From DATDDB01 sp036524005 (GTDB lineage Bacteria > Pseudomonadota > Gammaproteobacteria > Burkholderiales > Gallionellaceae): DNA of 26,502 nucleotides. This document shows, in pieces, positions 15,512 to 23,418 of this stretch; within the stretch, counting starts at the first letter, position 1, and every line of letters starts with the position of its first letter. The notes under the pieces are model-generated. The model did not search any database and was not told the origin of the DNA. It saw only the letters and a program-made list of their open reading frames with translations. A program made the position numbers and the translations under genes. The stretch lies in the NCBI GenBank assembly GCA_036524005.1, contig DATDDB010000054.1, forward strand, positions 1 to 26,502, read 5' to 3'.

Positions 15512-15967
15512 TCAGGCGGGGCTCACAGCAACCTTGAAGATCACCTTTTTGATCTGGCCGCTGCCCAAAAGCGGCGCATGCGCATCCTCGGGGAAAAAGA
15601 TGCAGAAATGATCGGGCGGCACCGCCACCCAGGAGGATGGCGCATCATGAAAAAAGCGGATGTCCTTCTCCATGCTGTGCTCGCCCACCGGATTGTGGCA
15701 ATCCGCCAGCGGCTTCCAGCCCATGGCTTCATCGCCCTCCAGCACCAGCTGAATGTCGATGTACTTGCGGTGCGCCTCCAGGCGCGCCTGCTCGCGCGTC
15801 TTGGCTGCCACCTGCTCGACGATCACGATCAGGTCGTCGCCCAGGATGGGGTAGCGTCCCGGCGCCATGTGGTAAAGGTCGGTGTCGCGGATGTAGTCGA
15901 ACGCGCGCTGAAACAGCGGGTGCAGGGCAGCGTATCGGGCGGATTGGGAGAGGGCAGAAAAGATCAT
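15512..15967 (-). CDS. YhcH/YjgK/YiaL family protein
   Basis: This 151-residue cupin-like protein belongs to the DUF386 family (YhcH, YjgK, YiaL, EbgC), whose members are linked to sugar or sialic acid metabolism as possible metal-dependent isomerases. Family signatures include EAHRKYIDIQLVLEGDEAMGW (residues about 65-85) and FFPEDAHAPLL near the C terminus, with histidines and glutamates that would coordinate a metal. It begins one base after the stop of the trhP gene (TAG-C-ATG on the minus strand), so the two are translationally coupled. The neighbourhood shows no sugar-catabolic genes, so the substrate is open. Confidence 0.92.
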   Translation of the reverse strand: MIFSALSQSARYAALHPLFQRAFDYIRDTDLYHMAPGRYPILGDDLIVIVEQVAAKTREQARLEAHRKYIDIQLVLEGDEAMGWKPLADCHNPVGEHSMEKDIRFFHDAPSSWVAVPPDHFCIFFPEDAHAPLLGSGQIKKVIFKVAVSPA

Positions 15968-15968
15968 G

Positions 15969-17309
15969 CTAAATAAACCTCGCTATCATTCCTTGTTCCA
16001 GCTCGCCCTGCAACGGGATGCGCACATGATGCCCGCTACCCGGGGCAACGGTGAGCGTTTCGCCTTCGAGGCTCTGCATCTCTTTCAACTCGACGATACG
16101 ATTGCCGGATGGATGGATGATCTCCAGCCGGTCGCCCACACTGAAGCGATTCTTCACGTCGATCTCAGCCACGCCGTTCGCGCATGACACGATGTCGCCC
16201 ACATATTGCTGGCGCGAGCTCTCCGAATGTCCGCGCAGGTAATTCTGCTGTTCGTGGGTGTGGTGGCGTTCGTAAAAACCGTCGGTATAGCCGCGGTTGG
16301 CCAGCGCATCGAGCGCGCCCAGCAAACTCAGGTTGAACGGACGGCCGGCAACGGCATCGTCTATGGCCTGGCGATAAACTTGTGCGGTACGCGCCACATA
16401 GTAAATCGACTTGGTGCGGCCCTCGACCTTCAGCGAATCCACGCCTATCTTCACCAGGCGTTCGACGTGCTCCACCGCACGCAGATCCTTCGAGTTCATG
16501 ATGTAGGTGCCGTGCTCGTCCTCCATCACCGGCATCAGCTCTCCCGGATGATCCTTGCGCGAAATGACGTACACCCTGTCGGCCGCGGGGTGGCGCGGCT
16601 GGCTGCCGCAGTCGGATAGCGCGGATTCGCTCAGCGCCTTGTCGAAATCAAAATCGATTTTATGGATGTCGCCGGTGCCGTTCTCTTCCGCATTCTCCAC
16701 CTTGTAATCCCAGCGGCACGAATTGGTGCAGGTGCCCTGGTTGGCATCGCGGTGGTTGAAGTAACCGGAGAGCAAACAGCGCCCGGAATAGGCGATGCAC
16801 AGCGCGCCGTGCACGAAAACCTCCAGTTCGATGTCCGGGCATTGCTGGCGGATTTCCTCGATCTCGTCCAGCGACAGTTCGCGCGACAAAATCACGCGCG
16901 ACAGGCCCAGCGACTTCCAGAATTTCGCCGCCGCATAGTTGACGGTGTTGGCCTGCACCGAAAGATGGATTTCCTGATCCGGCCAGCGCTCTCGCACCAT
17001 GGCGATCAAACCGGGGTCGGCCATGATCAGCGCGTCGGGTTTCATCTCGATCACCGGCTGCATGTCCGCCATGTAGGTCTTCACCTTGGCGTTATGCGGC
17101 ATCAGGTTGCTGGCGACGAACAGCTTTTTGCCCAGCGCGTGCGCCTCGCGTATGCCCTGCTCCAGGTGCTCCAGCCTGAATTCATTGTTGCGCGCGCGCA
17201 AGGAATAGCGCGGCTGACCGGCATACACCGCATCTGCGCCAAAGGCGTAGGCGGTGCGCATCTTTTCCAGGGTGCCCGCCGGCAACAATAGTTCAGGAGC
17301 ACGCAACAT
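15969..17309 (-). CDS. trhP: U32-family tRNA hydroxylation protein TrhP/YegQ
   Basis: Members of this U32 ('peptidase') family are needed for prephenate-dependent 5-hydroxylation of uridine-34 in tRNA. The 446-residue protein starts MLRAPELLLPAGTLEKM, the family N terminus, and carries VHGALCIAYSGRCLLSGY followed by CTNSC. The four cysteines (171, 178, 194, 198) match the expected Fe-S ligands. KVEGRTKSIYYVA is another family signature. The ATG at 17309 overlaps the TGA of metF by one base (TGATG on the minus strand); the frame stays open 33 codons further upstream, but those residues lie within metF and show no family similarity. The name trhP against the paralogous rlhA/ubiU types is chosen from the N-terminal region and length. 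Confidence 0.88.
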   Translation of the reverse strand: MLRAPELLLPAGTLEKMRTAYAFGADAVYAGQPRYSLRARNNEFRLEHLEQGIREAHALGKKLFVASNLMPHNAKVKTYMADMQPVIEMKPDALIMADPGLIAMVRERWPDQEIHLSVQANTVNYAAAKFWKSLGLSRVILSRELSLDEIEEIRQQCPDIELEVFVHGALCIAYSGRCLLSGYFNHRDANQGTCTNSCRWDYKVENAEENGTGDIHKIDFDFDKALSESALSDCGSQPRHPAADRVYVISRKDHPGELMPVMEDEHGTYIMNSKDLRAVEHVERLVKIGVDSLKVEGRTKSIYYVARTAQVYRQAIDDAVAGRPFNLSLLGALDALANRGYTDGFYERHHTHEQQNYLRGHSESSRQQYVGDIVSCANGVAEIDVKNRFSVGDRLEIIHPSGNRIVELKEMQSLEGETLTVAPGSGHHVRIPLQGELEQGMIARFI

Positions 17310-18142
17310 CACTTGCCAAGCCGCTTCAGGATTTCGGTGGTGGCGCCCGCCTGGTTCAGGGTATAGAAATGCAGCGCAGGCACACCGCCTGCGAGTAGCT
17401 TTTCGCACAGCCTGGTGACCACATCCAGGCCAAAGGCCTGTACCGAGGCGCTGTCGTCGCCGAAGCTTTCCAGGTTCTTGCGCATCCAGCGTGGAATTTC
17501 CGCCCCGCAGGCATCGGAAAAGCGTGCCAATTGCGAGAATTTCACGATGGGCATGATGCCGGGCACGATGGGCAGGGTCACGCCGAGCTTGCGCACATCG
17601 TCGACGAAGCGGAAATAGGCGTCCGCATTGTAGAAGTATTGGGTGATGGCGGAATTGGCGCCAGCTTCCGCCTTGCGTTTGAAGTTGAGCAGGTCGTCGC
17701 GCGGCGATTTGGCCTGCGGATGGAATTCCGGATAGGCCGCCACCTCGATGCGGAAATGGTCGCCGGTTTCGGCGCGGATGAAGGCAACCAGCTCGTTGGC
17801 GTAATGAAATTCACCCGCACTGGCCATACCTGATGGCAGGTCGCCGCGCAAAGCCACGATGCGCCGGATGCCGAGCTGCTTGTAGGTGTTCAGGATGGCG
17901 CGGATGTTCTCGCGGGTGGAGCCGATGCAGGAAAGGTGCGGCGCAGCATTGTGCCCGTCATTCCTGAGCAGTTGCACGGCTTCCAGCGTGCGCTCGCGCG
18001 TGGAGCCGCCCGCGCCGAAGGTGACGGAAAAATATTCCGGGTTGAGCGCGGCGAGCTGGCGGCCAGTGGCCGCGAGCTTGGTCAATCCCTCCGGCGTTTG
18101 CGGCGGGAAGAATTCAAAACTGACCGTGGTCTTGTTGATCAT
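17309..18142 (-). CDS. metF: 5,10-methylenetetrahydrofolate reductase
   Basis: MetF reduces 5,10-methylene-THF to 5-methyl-THF, the methyl donor for methionine synthesis, using FAD. The 277-residue protein is full length. It opens with TVSFEFFPPQTPEG, the conserved N-terminal strand with the catalytic Glu. It also contains SVTFGAGGSTRERTL, HLSCIGSTRENI, ALRGDLP and AITQYFYNADAYFRFVDD, all characteristic. A GAGGA Shine-Dalgarno sequence precedes the ATG. Its 5' end overlaps the holin-like gene by 29 bp, and its stop overlaps the trhP start, so these genes form one minus-strand operon. It supports the same methyl cycle as metK and ahcY upstream. Confidence 0.97.
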   Translation of the reverse strand: MINKTTVSFEFFPPQTPEGLTKLAATGRQLAALNPEYFSVTFGAGGSTRERTLEAVQLLRNDGHNAAPHLSCIGSTRENIRAILNTYKQLGIRRIVALRGDLPSGMASAGEFHYANELVAFIRAETGDHFRIEVAAYPEFHPQAKSPRDDLLNFKRKAEAGANSAITQYFYNADAYFRFVDDVRKLGVTLPIVPGIMPIVKFSQLARFSDACGAEIPRWMRKNLESFGDDSASVQAFGLDVVTRLCEKLLAGGVPALHFYTLNQAGATTEILKRLGK

Positions 18143-18494
18143 GTTTCCTCACAATTTGTGCAGCTGCTGCCTGCAGCCCCCACGAGAAAAAGCTGTACAG
18201 GATGGAACCCGCCACGCCGTACCAGAAGCCGTCCACCACGAAGCCCTTGAGGATGGAGCCGATGAACCAGAACAGCAGTCCATTGAGCACGAAAATGAAC
18301 AGCCCCAGTGTCAGCAGGGAAACAGGGAGGGTCAGCAGCAGCAGCACGGGCCGGATCAGCGTGTTGACGAAGCCCAGGAACAGCGCGGCGACCAGCGCGG
18401 CCTCGAAGCCATCGATATGGATGCCCGGCACGAAGTTGGCCACTGTCAACAGGGCCAGCGCGTTCAATATCCAGATCAGCAGCAGTCGCAGCAT
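18114..18494 (-). CDS. Phage holin family 4-TM membrane protein (PF04020-like)
   Basis: This 126-residue protein has four hydrophobic helices and the pattern of the 'mycobacterial 4 TMS phage holin' superfamily IV: LTVANFVPGIHIDGFEAALVAAL, then LGFVNTLIRPVLLLLTLPVSLLTLGLF, then FVVDGFWYGVAGSILYS. Despite the family name such genes are ordinary chromosomal membrane proteins of unknown role. In betaproteobacteria one commonly sits between ahcY and metF, as here. The 3' end overlaps metF by 29 bp. No phage genes are near, so I do not read it as prophage. Confidence 0.88.
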   Translation of the reverse strand: MLRLLLIWILNALALLTVANFVPGIHIDGFEAALVAALFLGFVNTLIRPVLLLLTLPVSLLTLGLFIFVLNGLLFWFIGSILKGFVVDGFWYGVAGSILYSFFSWGLQAAAAQIVRKHDQQDHGQF

Positions 18495-18512
18495 ATATCG
18501 AATCCAATAGCG

Positions 18513-18536
18513 AAAAAGGGGCGGGTAGCCCGCCCC
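18513..18536 (-). terminator. Terminator after ahcY
   Basis: On the minus strand an 8-bp GC-only stem (GGGGCGGG and CCCGCCCC, 18518-18536) with a 3-nt loop is followed by TTTTT (18513-18517). It lies between the ahcY stop and the holin-like gene, so part of the transcription should stop here, or metF is transcribed by read-through or from its own promoter. Confidence 0.85.
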
Positions 18537-18557
18537 ATCATACGCCCAACCGGCCGT

Positions 18558-19964
18558 TTAGTAACGGTAATGCCCGGCCTTGTACGGGCCTTGCTTGGGC
18601 ACACCGATGTAGGCAGCCTGCTGGTCGGTAAGTTCCGTCAGCTGCGCGTTGAGCTTCTTCAGCTGCAGGCGCGCGACCTTCTCATCCAGGTGCTTGGGCA
18701 GGGTATAAACGCCTACTGGATAGTCCTTGGTGCGGGTGTACAGCTCGATCTGCGCAATGGTCTGGTTGGCGAAGGAAGAGCTCATCACGTAGGACGGATG
18801 CCCGGTCGCGCAGCCCAGGTTCACCAGGCGGCCCTTGGCCAGCAGGATGATGCGCTTGCCGTCCGGGAAAATGACGTGGTCGACCTGCGGCTTGATCTCT
18901 TCCCACTGGTACTTCTCGATGGAGGCGACGTCGATTTCGTTGTCGAAGTGGCCGATGTTGCATACGATGGCCTGGTCCTTCATCTTCTTCATGTGTTCAT
19001 GGTTGATCACGTGGAAGTTGCCGGTGGCGGTCACGAAAATATCGGCCTTGTCGGCGGCATAGTCCATGGTTACCACGCGGTATCCCTCCATGGCAGCCTG
19101 CAGCGCGCAGATCGGGTCGATCTCGGTGACCCAAACCTGGGCGGACAGCGCGCGCAGCGCCTGGGCCGAGCCCTTGCCCACGTCGCCATAACCGGCCACC
19201 ACGGCGATCTTGCCTGCCACCATCACGTCGGTCGCGCGCTTGATGCCGTCCACCAGCGATTCGCGGCAGCCGTACAGGTTGTCGAACTTGGACTTGGTGA
19301 CGGAGTCGTTCACGTTGATTGCGGGGATCTTCAGGTCGCCGCGCTCGTGCATCTGGTACAGGCGGTGCACGCCGGTGGTGGTCTCTTCGGTCACGCCCTT
19401 GATCTGGGCGAGGCGTGTCGAGTACCAGCCCTTGTCGGTAGCCAGCTTGGCCTTGATCGCGGCAAACAGGATGCGCTCTTCCTCGGAGCCTGGGTTGCTC
19501 AGCACCGAAATGTCCTTCTCGGCGCGGCTTCCCAGGTGCAGCAGGAGGGTGGCGTCGCCGCCGTCGTCCAGGATCATGTTGGCCTGGCCGCTCTTGGCGT
19601 CGCCGGGCCATTCGAAGATGCGGTGGGTGTAGTCCCAGTATTCCTCAAGCGACTCGCCCTTCACTGCGAACACCGGCGTGCCCTCCGCGGCAATCGCGGC
19701 GGCGGCGTGGTCCTGCGTGGAGAAAATGTTGCACGAAGCCCAGCGTATCTGTGCGCCCAGCGCCTGCAGCGTTTCGATCAGTACGGCGGTCTGGATGGTC
19801 ATGTGCAGCGAACCTGTGATGCGCGCCCCTTTCAAGGGCTGGCTCTTGGCGAACTCCTCGCGGATTGCCATCAGGCCGGGCATCTCGGTTTCGGCGATGC
19901 GGATTTCCTTGCGGCCCCAGTCGGCCAGTTTGATGTCGGCAATGACGTAGTCTTTGGCTGTCAT
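18558..19964 (-). CDS. ahcY: S-adenosylhomocysteine hydrolase
   Basis: AhcY splits S-adenosylhomocysteine into adenosine and homocysteine with tightly bound NAD, removing the inhibitor of methyltransferases. The 468-residue protein is full length: it begins KDYVIADIKLADWGRKEI, has the NAD-binding VAGYGDVGKGSAQALRAL, and ends KQGPYKAGHYRY with the Lys and Tyr that reach into the partner subunit. The ATG at 19964 follows GGAGA at ideal distance; an in-frame ATG at 19976 lies upstream of that ribosome-binding site and is rejected. An SAH riboswitch fills the leader, so expression should rise when the substrate accumulates. Confidence 0.98.
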   Translation of the reverse strand: MTAKDYVIADIKLADWGRKEIRIAETEMPGLMAIREEFAKSQPLKGARITGSLHMTIQTAVLIETLQALGAQIRWASCNIFSTQDHAAAAIAAEGTPVFAVKGESLEEYWDYTHRIFEWPGDAKSGQANMILDDGGDATLLLHLGSRAEKDISVLSNPGSEEERILFAAIKAKLATDKGWYSTRLAQIKGVTEETTTGVHRLYQMHERGDLKIPAINVNDSVTKSKFDNLYGCRESLVDGIKRATDVMVAGKIAVVAGYGDVGKGSAQALRALSAQVWVTEIDPICALQAAMEGYRVVTMDYAADKADIFVTATGNFHVINHEHMKKMKDQAIVCNIGHFDNEIDVASIEKYQWEEIKPQVDHVIFPDGKRIILLAKGRLVNLGCATGHPSYVMSSSFANQTIAQIELYTRTKDYPVGVYTLPKHLDEKVARLQLKKLNAQLTELTDQQAAYIGVPKQGPYKAGHYRY

Positions 19965-19988
19965 GACAGTCTCCATTCATGTTAATGA

Positions 19989-20065
19989 ATGGGCGCCGTT
20001 GAAACAGTAAAGACCACCTGCCAAGCCTGGCCGATACTATCGGTCGCAGCGCCCCTCGGCAGGGG
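19989..20065 (-). ncRNA. SAH riboswitch in the ahcY leader
   Basis: The minus strand between metK and ahcY matches the SAH riboswitch. Helix P1 is CTGCCGAG (20055-20062) with CTTGGCAG (20018-20025), containing one G-U pair. The conserved GGGCGCTGCGACC follows its 5' strand. A short P2 is formed by CCGATA and TATCGG, and CAGGCTTGGCA closes the core. The 3' segment CAACGGCGCCCA (19990-20001 region) supplies GCGCCC, which can form the pseudoknot with GGGCGC. These are established features of RF01057-type elements found upstream of ahcY in beta- and gammaproteobacteria. The ahcY ribosome-binding site lies about 15-20 nt downstream of the pseudoknot. Confidence 0.92.
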
Positions 20066-20070
20066 AAAGA

Positions 20071-20110
20071 TATTATAAGGCGGATTGGGCAGTGTTTGCC
20101 AAATCCGCCT
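20071..20110 (-). terminator. metK terminator overlapping the ahcY promoter
   Basis: On the minus strand AGGCGGATT (20102-20110) pairs with AATCCGCCT (20078-20086); the stem continues after one mismatch with GGCA/TGCC around a 5-nt loop. The following TTATAATAT is a poor U tract but doubles as the ahcY -10 region. Confidence 0.6.
20072..20077 (-). promoter_or_regulatory. -10 element of the ahcY promoter
   Basis: TATAAT on the minus strand ends 7 bp before the first bases of the SAH riboswitch, so transcription would begin right at the aptamer. It lies in the tail of the metK terminator. The -35 is weak (TTGGCA at a long spacing, or GGCAAA at 17 bp). Confidence 0.6.
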
Positions 20111-20136
20111 GAAGTATTTTTACAACCCGGAAATGC

Positions 20137-21300
<1,164 letters not shown>

Positions 21301-21340
21301 GGCGCTCCAATATTCAGTGGTTAAAAAGTCGAGGGCGCGC

Positions 21341-21346
21341 ATTATA
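21341..21346 (-). promoter_or_regulatory. -10 element of the metK promoter
   Basis: TATAAT on the minus strand lies 40 bp before the metK ATG. The upstream GTGACA on the minus strand (21362-21367) may serve as -35 at a short 15-bp spacing. The same 72-bp gap holds the start of the divergent acyltransferase gene. Confidence 0.55.
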
Positions 21347-21372
21347 CCAAAAACCCACCCTTGTCACGCCAA

Positions 21373-22257
21373 ATGAAGGCTACCCTTGTTGCGTGGCTGT
21401 TTGACCTCGCCGCCCGCTTGCCTTTGCGCCTGCTGCACTGGATGGGCGCGCTCCTGGGCAGGCTGATGTACTTGCTGGACAGGCGATACGCGGCACGCCT
21501 GCGCGAAAACCTGGGGCACGCCTGCGCAGGCATGCCGGAAAGCAGCTGCAAGCACATACTGTCCGAAAACATCAACGAGATGGGCAAGAGCATTTGTGAA
21601 CTGCCCTGGGTGTGGCGCCGCCCTCTCAACCAAGTATTGGGCAAGGTGCAGGCCTGCCATGGCCTGGAGCATCTGGAAGCAGCCAGGCAGCATGGCCGCG
21701 GCATCATCTATCTGACACCGCATCTGGGATGCTTCGAGATCGTAGCGCTGTATCTGGCCGCACAAATGCCCATGACCATCATGTACCGGCCGCCCAGGCT
21801 GCCATGGCTCGACGAAGTCATGCGCAGCGGGCGCATGCGCGGCCAGACCACGCTGGCACGCACCGACATCAGCGGCGTGCGCGCCATGTTCAAGGCGCTG
21901 AAGCGCGGAGAAGCCATCGGCCTGTTGCCCGACCAGGCACCGGGTAGTGGCGAAGGCGAGTGGGCGCCGTTCTTTGGCCGTCCTGCCTACACCATGACGC
22001 TGGTGGGGCGTCTGGCAGAGTCCAGCGGAGCAACCATCCTGCTGTCCTATGGAGAAAGGCTGCCGCATGGAGCAGGCTACGCGCTGCACTTCACGCCGCT
22101 TGAGTTCGGCAAGGACGAGCCCATCACCCGGCAATTGAATGCAGAGCTGGAAAAAATCATCCGCGCCTGCCCTGAACAATATTTGTGGAGCTATAACCGC
22201 TACAAGATTCCCGCCGGAGCGAACCCGCCAGAAGAGGAAAAGGAAGTTTCTGCATGA
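21373..22257 (+). CDS. LpxL/HtrB-family acyltransferase (first of two)
   Basis: This 294-residue inner-membrane protein is of the lysophospholipid acyltransferase superfamily that adds secondary acyl chains to lipid A. An N-terminal hydrophobic anchor (VAWLFDLAARLPLRLLHWMGALLGRLMYLL) precedes the catalytic HLGCFE (the family HX4D/E motif, with Glu as acid). Further family blocks are MTIMYRPP, GLLPDQAPGSGEGEWAPFFGRPAYT and the C-terminal CPEQYLWSYNRYK. The ATG at 21373 is taken as start, although no Shine-Dalgarno sequence is visible; a TTG at 21361 in frame is an alternative. Its stop overlaps the second acyltransferase start by ATGA, so the two act as a pair. Acyl-chain specificity (LpxL, LpxM or LpxP) cannot be read. 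Confidence 0.9.
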   Translation: MKATLVAWLFDLAARLPLRLLHWMGALLGRLMYLLDRRYAARLRENLGHACAGMPESSCKHILSENINEMGKSICELPWVWRRPLNQVLGKVQACHGLEHLEAARQHGRGIIYLTPHLGCFEIVALYLAAQMPMTIMYRPPRLPWLDEVMRSGRMRGQTTLARTDISGVRAMFKALKRGEAIGLLPDQAPGSGEGEWAPFFGRPAYTMTLVGRLAESSGATILLSYGERLPHGAGYALHFTPLEFGKDEPITRQLNAELEKIIRACPEQYLWSYNRYKIPAGANPPEEEKEVSA

Positions 22258-23120
22258 TACGTATCGCTGTATTTCTGCTGTGGCTGCTGCACTTTCTGCC
22301 GTTTCGCGCGCTGGTGGCGCTGGGCAACGTGGTCGGCTGGCTGGGCTATAAGCTGGGGCGCGAGCGCCGCCGCGTCGCTGACATCAATCTCAAGCTGTGC
22401 TTCCCGCAGATGGGCGAAAAGGAGCGCGAGGCGCTGGTGCGCCGCCATTTCCTGATGTTCGGGCGCGGCCTGGTCGAGCGCGTCATCATCTGGTGGTCCA
22501 GCGCTGCGCGTATCAACAGCTTGATCCGCGTGGAAGGCGTGGAGCATTTCGAGGCGATCAAGGGCAAACCGGCCATCCTGCTGGTGCCGCATTTCGTCGG
22601 GATGGACGTGGGCGGGCAGTGGATTGCCCAGCGCGTCAACACCGTGTGCATGTACGCCAAACAGAAGAACCCGTACATCAACGACCTCGTGCTGGCCAAG
22701 CGCTGCCGCTTCGGCCAGCAGCGCCTGTATTCGCGGCAGGAGGGCTTGCGCCCCATCATCAAGGGCATGCGCGAAAACATGCCGCTGATTTACCCGCCGG
22801 ATCAGGATCAGGGGGTAAGGGACGGCGCGTTCATCCCGTTCTTCGGCGTCCCGGCCGCGACCATGACCTCAGTCCCGCGCATCGCGCAGATGACCGGTGC
22901 CCAGGTGGTGCCCGCGATCACCAGGATGTTGCCGGGCGGCGAGGGCTATGTTTTGACATTTTATCCTGCATGGGAAAACTACCCGAGCGGGGACGACACC
23001 GCCGATGCGCGGCGCATGAACGAGTTCATCGAGCAGCGCGTGCTGGAAATGCCGGAACAGTATTTCTGGGTGCATAAGAGATTCAAGACCCGGCCCGAGG
23101 GCGAAAAAAAATTCTATTGA
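22254..23120 (+). CDS. LpxL/HtrB-family acyltransferase (second of two)
   Basis: This 288-residue paralogue of the preceding gene has an N-terminal membrane segment (IAVFLLWLLHFLPFRALVALGNVVGWLGY). The catalytic motif is HFVGMD, i.e. HX4D, with Asp where the first copy has Glu. IYPPDQDQGVRDGAFIPFFGVPAAT and MPEQYFWVHKRFKTRPEGE are classical LpxL signatures, making this the closer match to canonical LpxL. It is translationally coupled by ATGA to the upstream copy. The two probably add the two secondary acyl chains of lipid A in sequence, which is inference from pairing. Confidence 0.93.
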   Translation: MIRIAVFLLWLLHFLPFRALVALGNVVGWLGYKLGRERRRVADINLKLCFPQMGEKEREALVRRHFLMFGRGLVERVIIWWSSAARINSLIRVEGVEHFEAIKGKPAILLVPHFVGMDVGGQWIAQRVNTVCMYAKQKNPYINDLVLAKRCRFGQQRLYSRQEGLRPIIKGMRENMPLIYPPDQDQGVRDGAFIPFFGVPAATMTSVPRIAQMTGAQVVPAITRMLPGGEGYVLTFYPAWENYPSGDDTADARRMNEFIEQRVLEMPEQYFWVHKRFKTRPEGEKKFY

Positions 23121-23418
23121 GGCTGCTGTGCTTGGCATAACTTTGTTGCTTGGAGGCTCAAAATGCTCATTTACTACGGTGTAAACCGCGTCTTCGACAC
23201 GTTACTGATGAACCGACTAGCCATTCGACTAGGCGCGCAAACAACGTGCGCCAAGTCGCTGGTTATGGCGCAGCCAGCCGCTTGCGGGAGCAGACGCAAG
23301 CCGCACTTCCCGCACCTGCGGGTTGCACCCCGCCGTGCCAGTGCGGCGGCTTTTTCGCCTCCTCGCGCCGCGTTCTGCCTGCGCTCGACGCCTCAATAAA
23401 ATTTTTGGGAGATAGAAC
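23121..23418. other. Structured gap upstream of ubiD (possible leader or small RNA)
   Basis: No recognisable gene is present in these 298 bp. Three hairpins follow each other: GCTTGCG/CGCAAGC (23280-23301), CCCGC/GCGGG (23309-23322) and a terminator-like CCGCCG/CGGCGG (23330-23349). An outer pairing GCCGCACT with AGTGCGGC (about 23300-23347) is an alternative fold. An ATG at 23163 has a good Shine-Dalgarno sequence (GGAGG) and opens a 78-codon frame (23163-23399), but its C-terminal half is low-complexity and overlaps the hairpins. CGACTAG occurs twice, 12 nt apart, near 23214-23232. Confidence 0.4.
23330..23355 (+). terminator. Terminator-like hairpin between the acyltransferase pair and ubiD
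   Basis: A 6-bp GC-only stem (CCGCCG at 23330-23335, CGGCGG at 23344-23349) with an 8-nt loop is followed by CTTTTT. It lies 210 bp after the acyltransferase stop and 64 bp before the ubiD start, so it could end the first unit or attenuate ubiD. Confidence 0.6.

Noticed and set aside
18114..18494. Prophage lysis gene
   Set aside because: The holin-like protein is a chromosomal family commonly found between ahcY and metF; no phage genes are near.
17886..19985. Open plus-strand frame of 699 codons
   Set aside because: It is antisense to metF, the holin-like gene and ahcY, all of which have strong family matches. Its composition (His, Val, Gly, Gln-rich) is the usual shadow of GC-rich coding sequence.
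21301..21372. SAM riboswitch upstream of metK
   Set aside because: The 5' region is about 30-40 nt from the -10 element to the start codon, too short, and shows no SAM aptamer motif.
23121..23418. tRNA gene or 6S/4.5S RNA in the gap before ubiD
   Set aside because: No acceptor/T-arm pattern (GGTTCGAATCC-like) and no SRP or 6S hallmark sequence could be found; only hairpins with a terminator remain.
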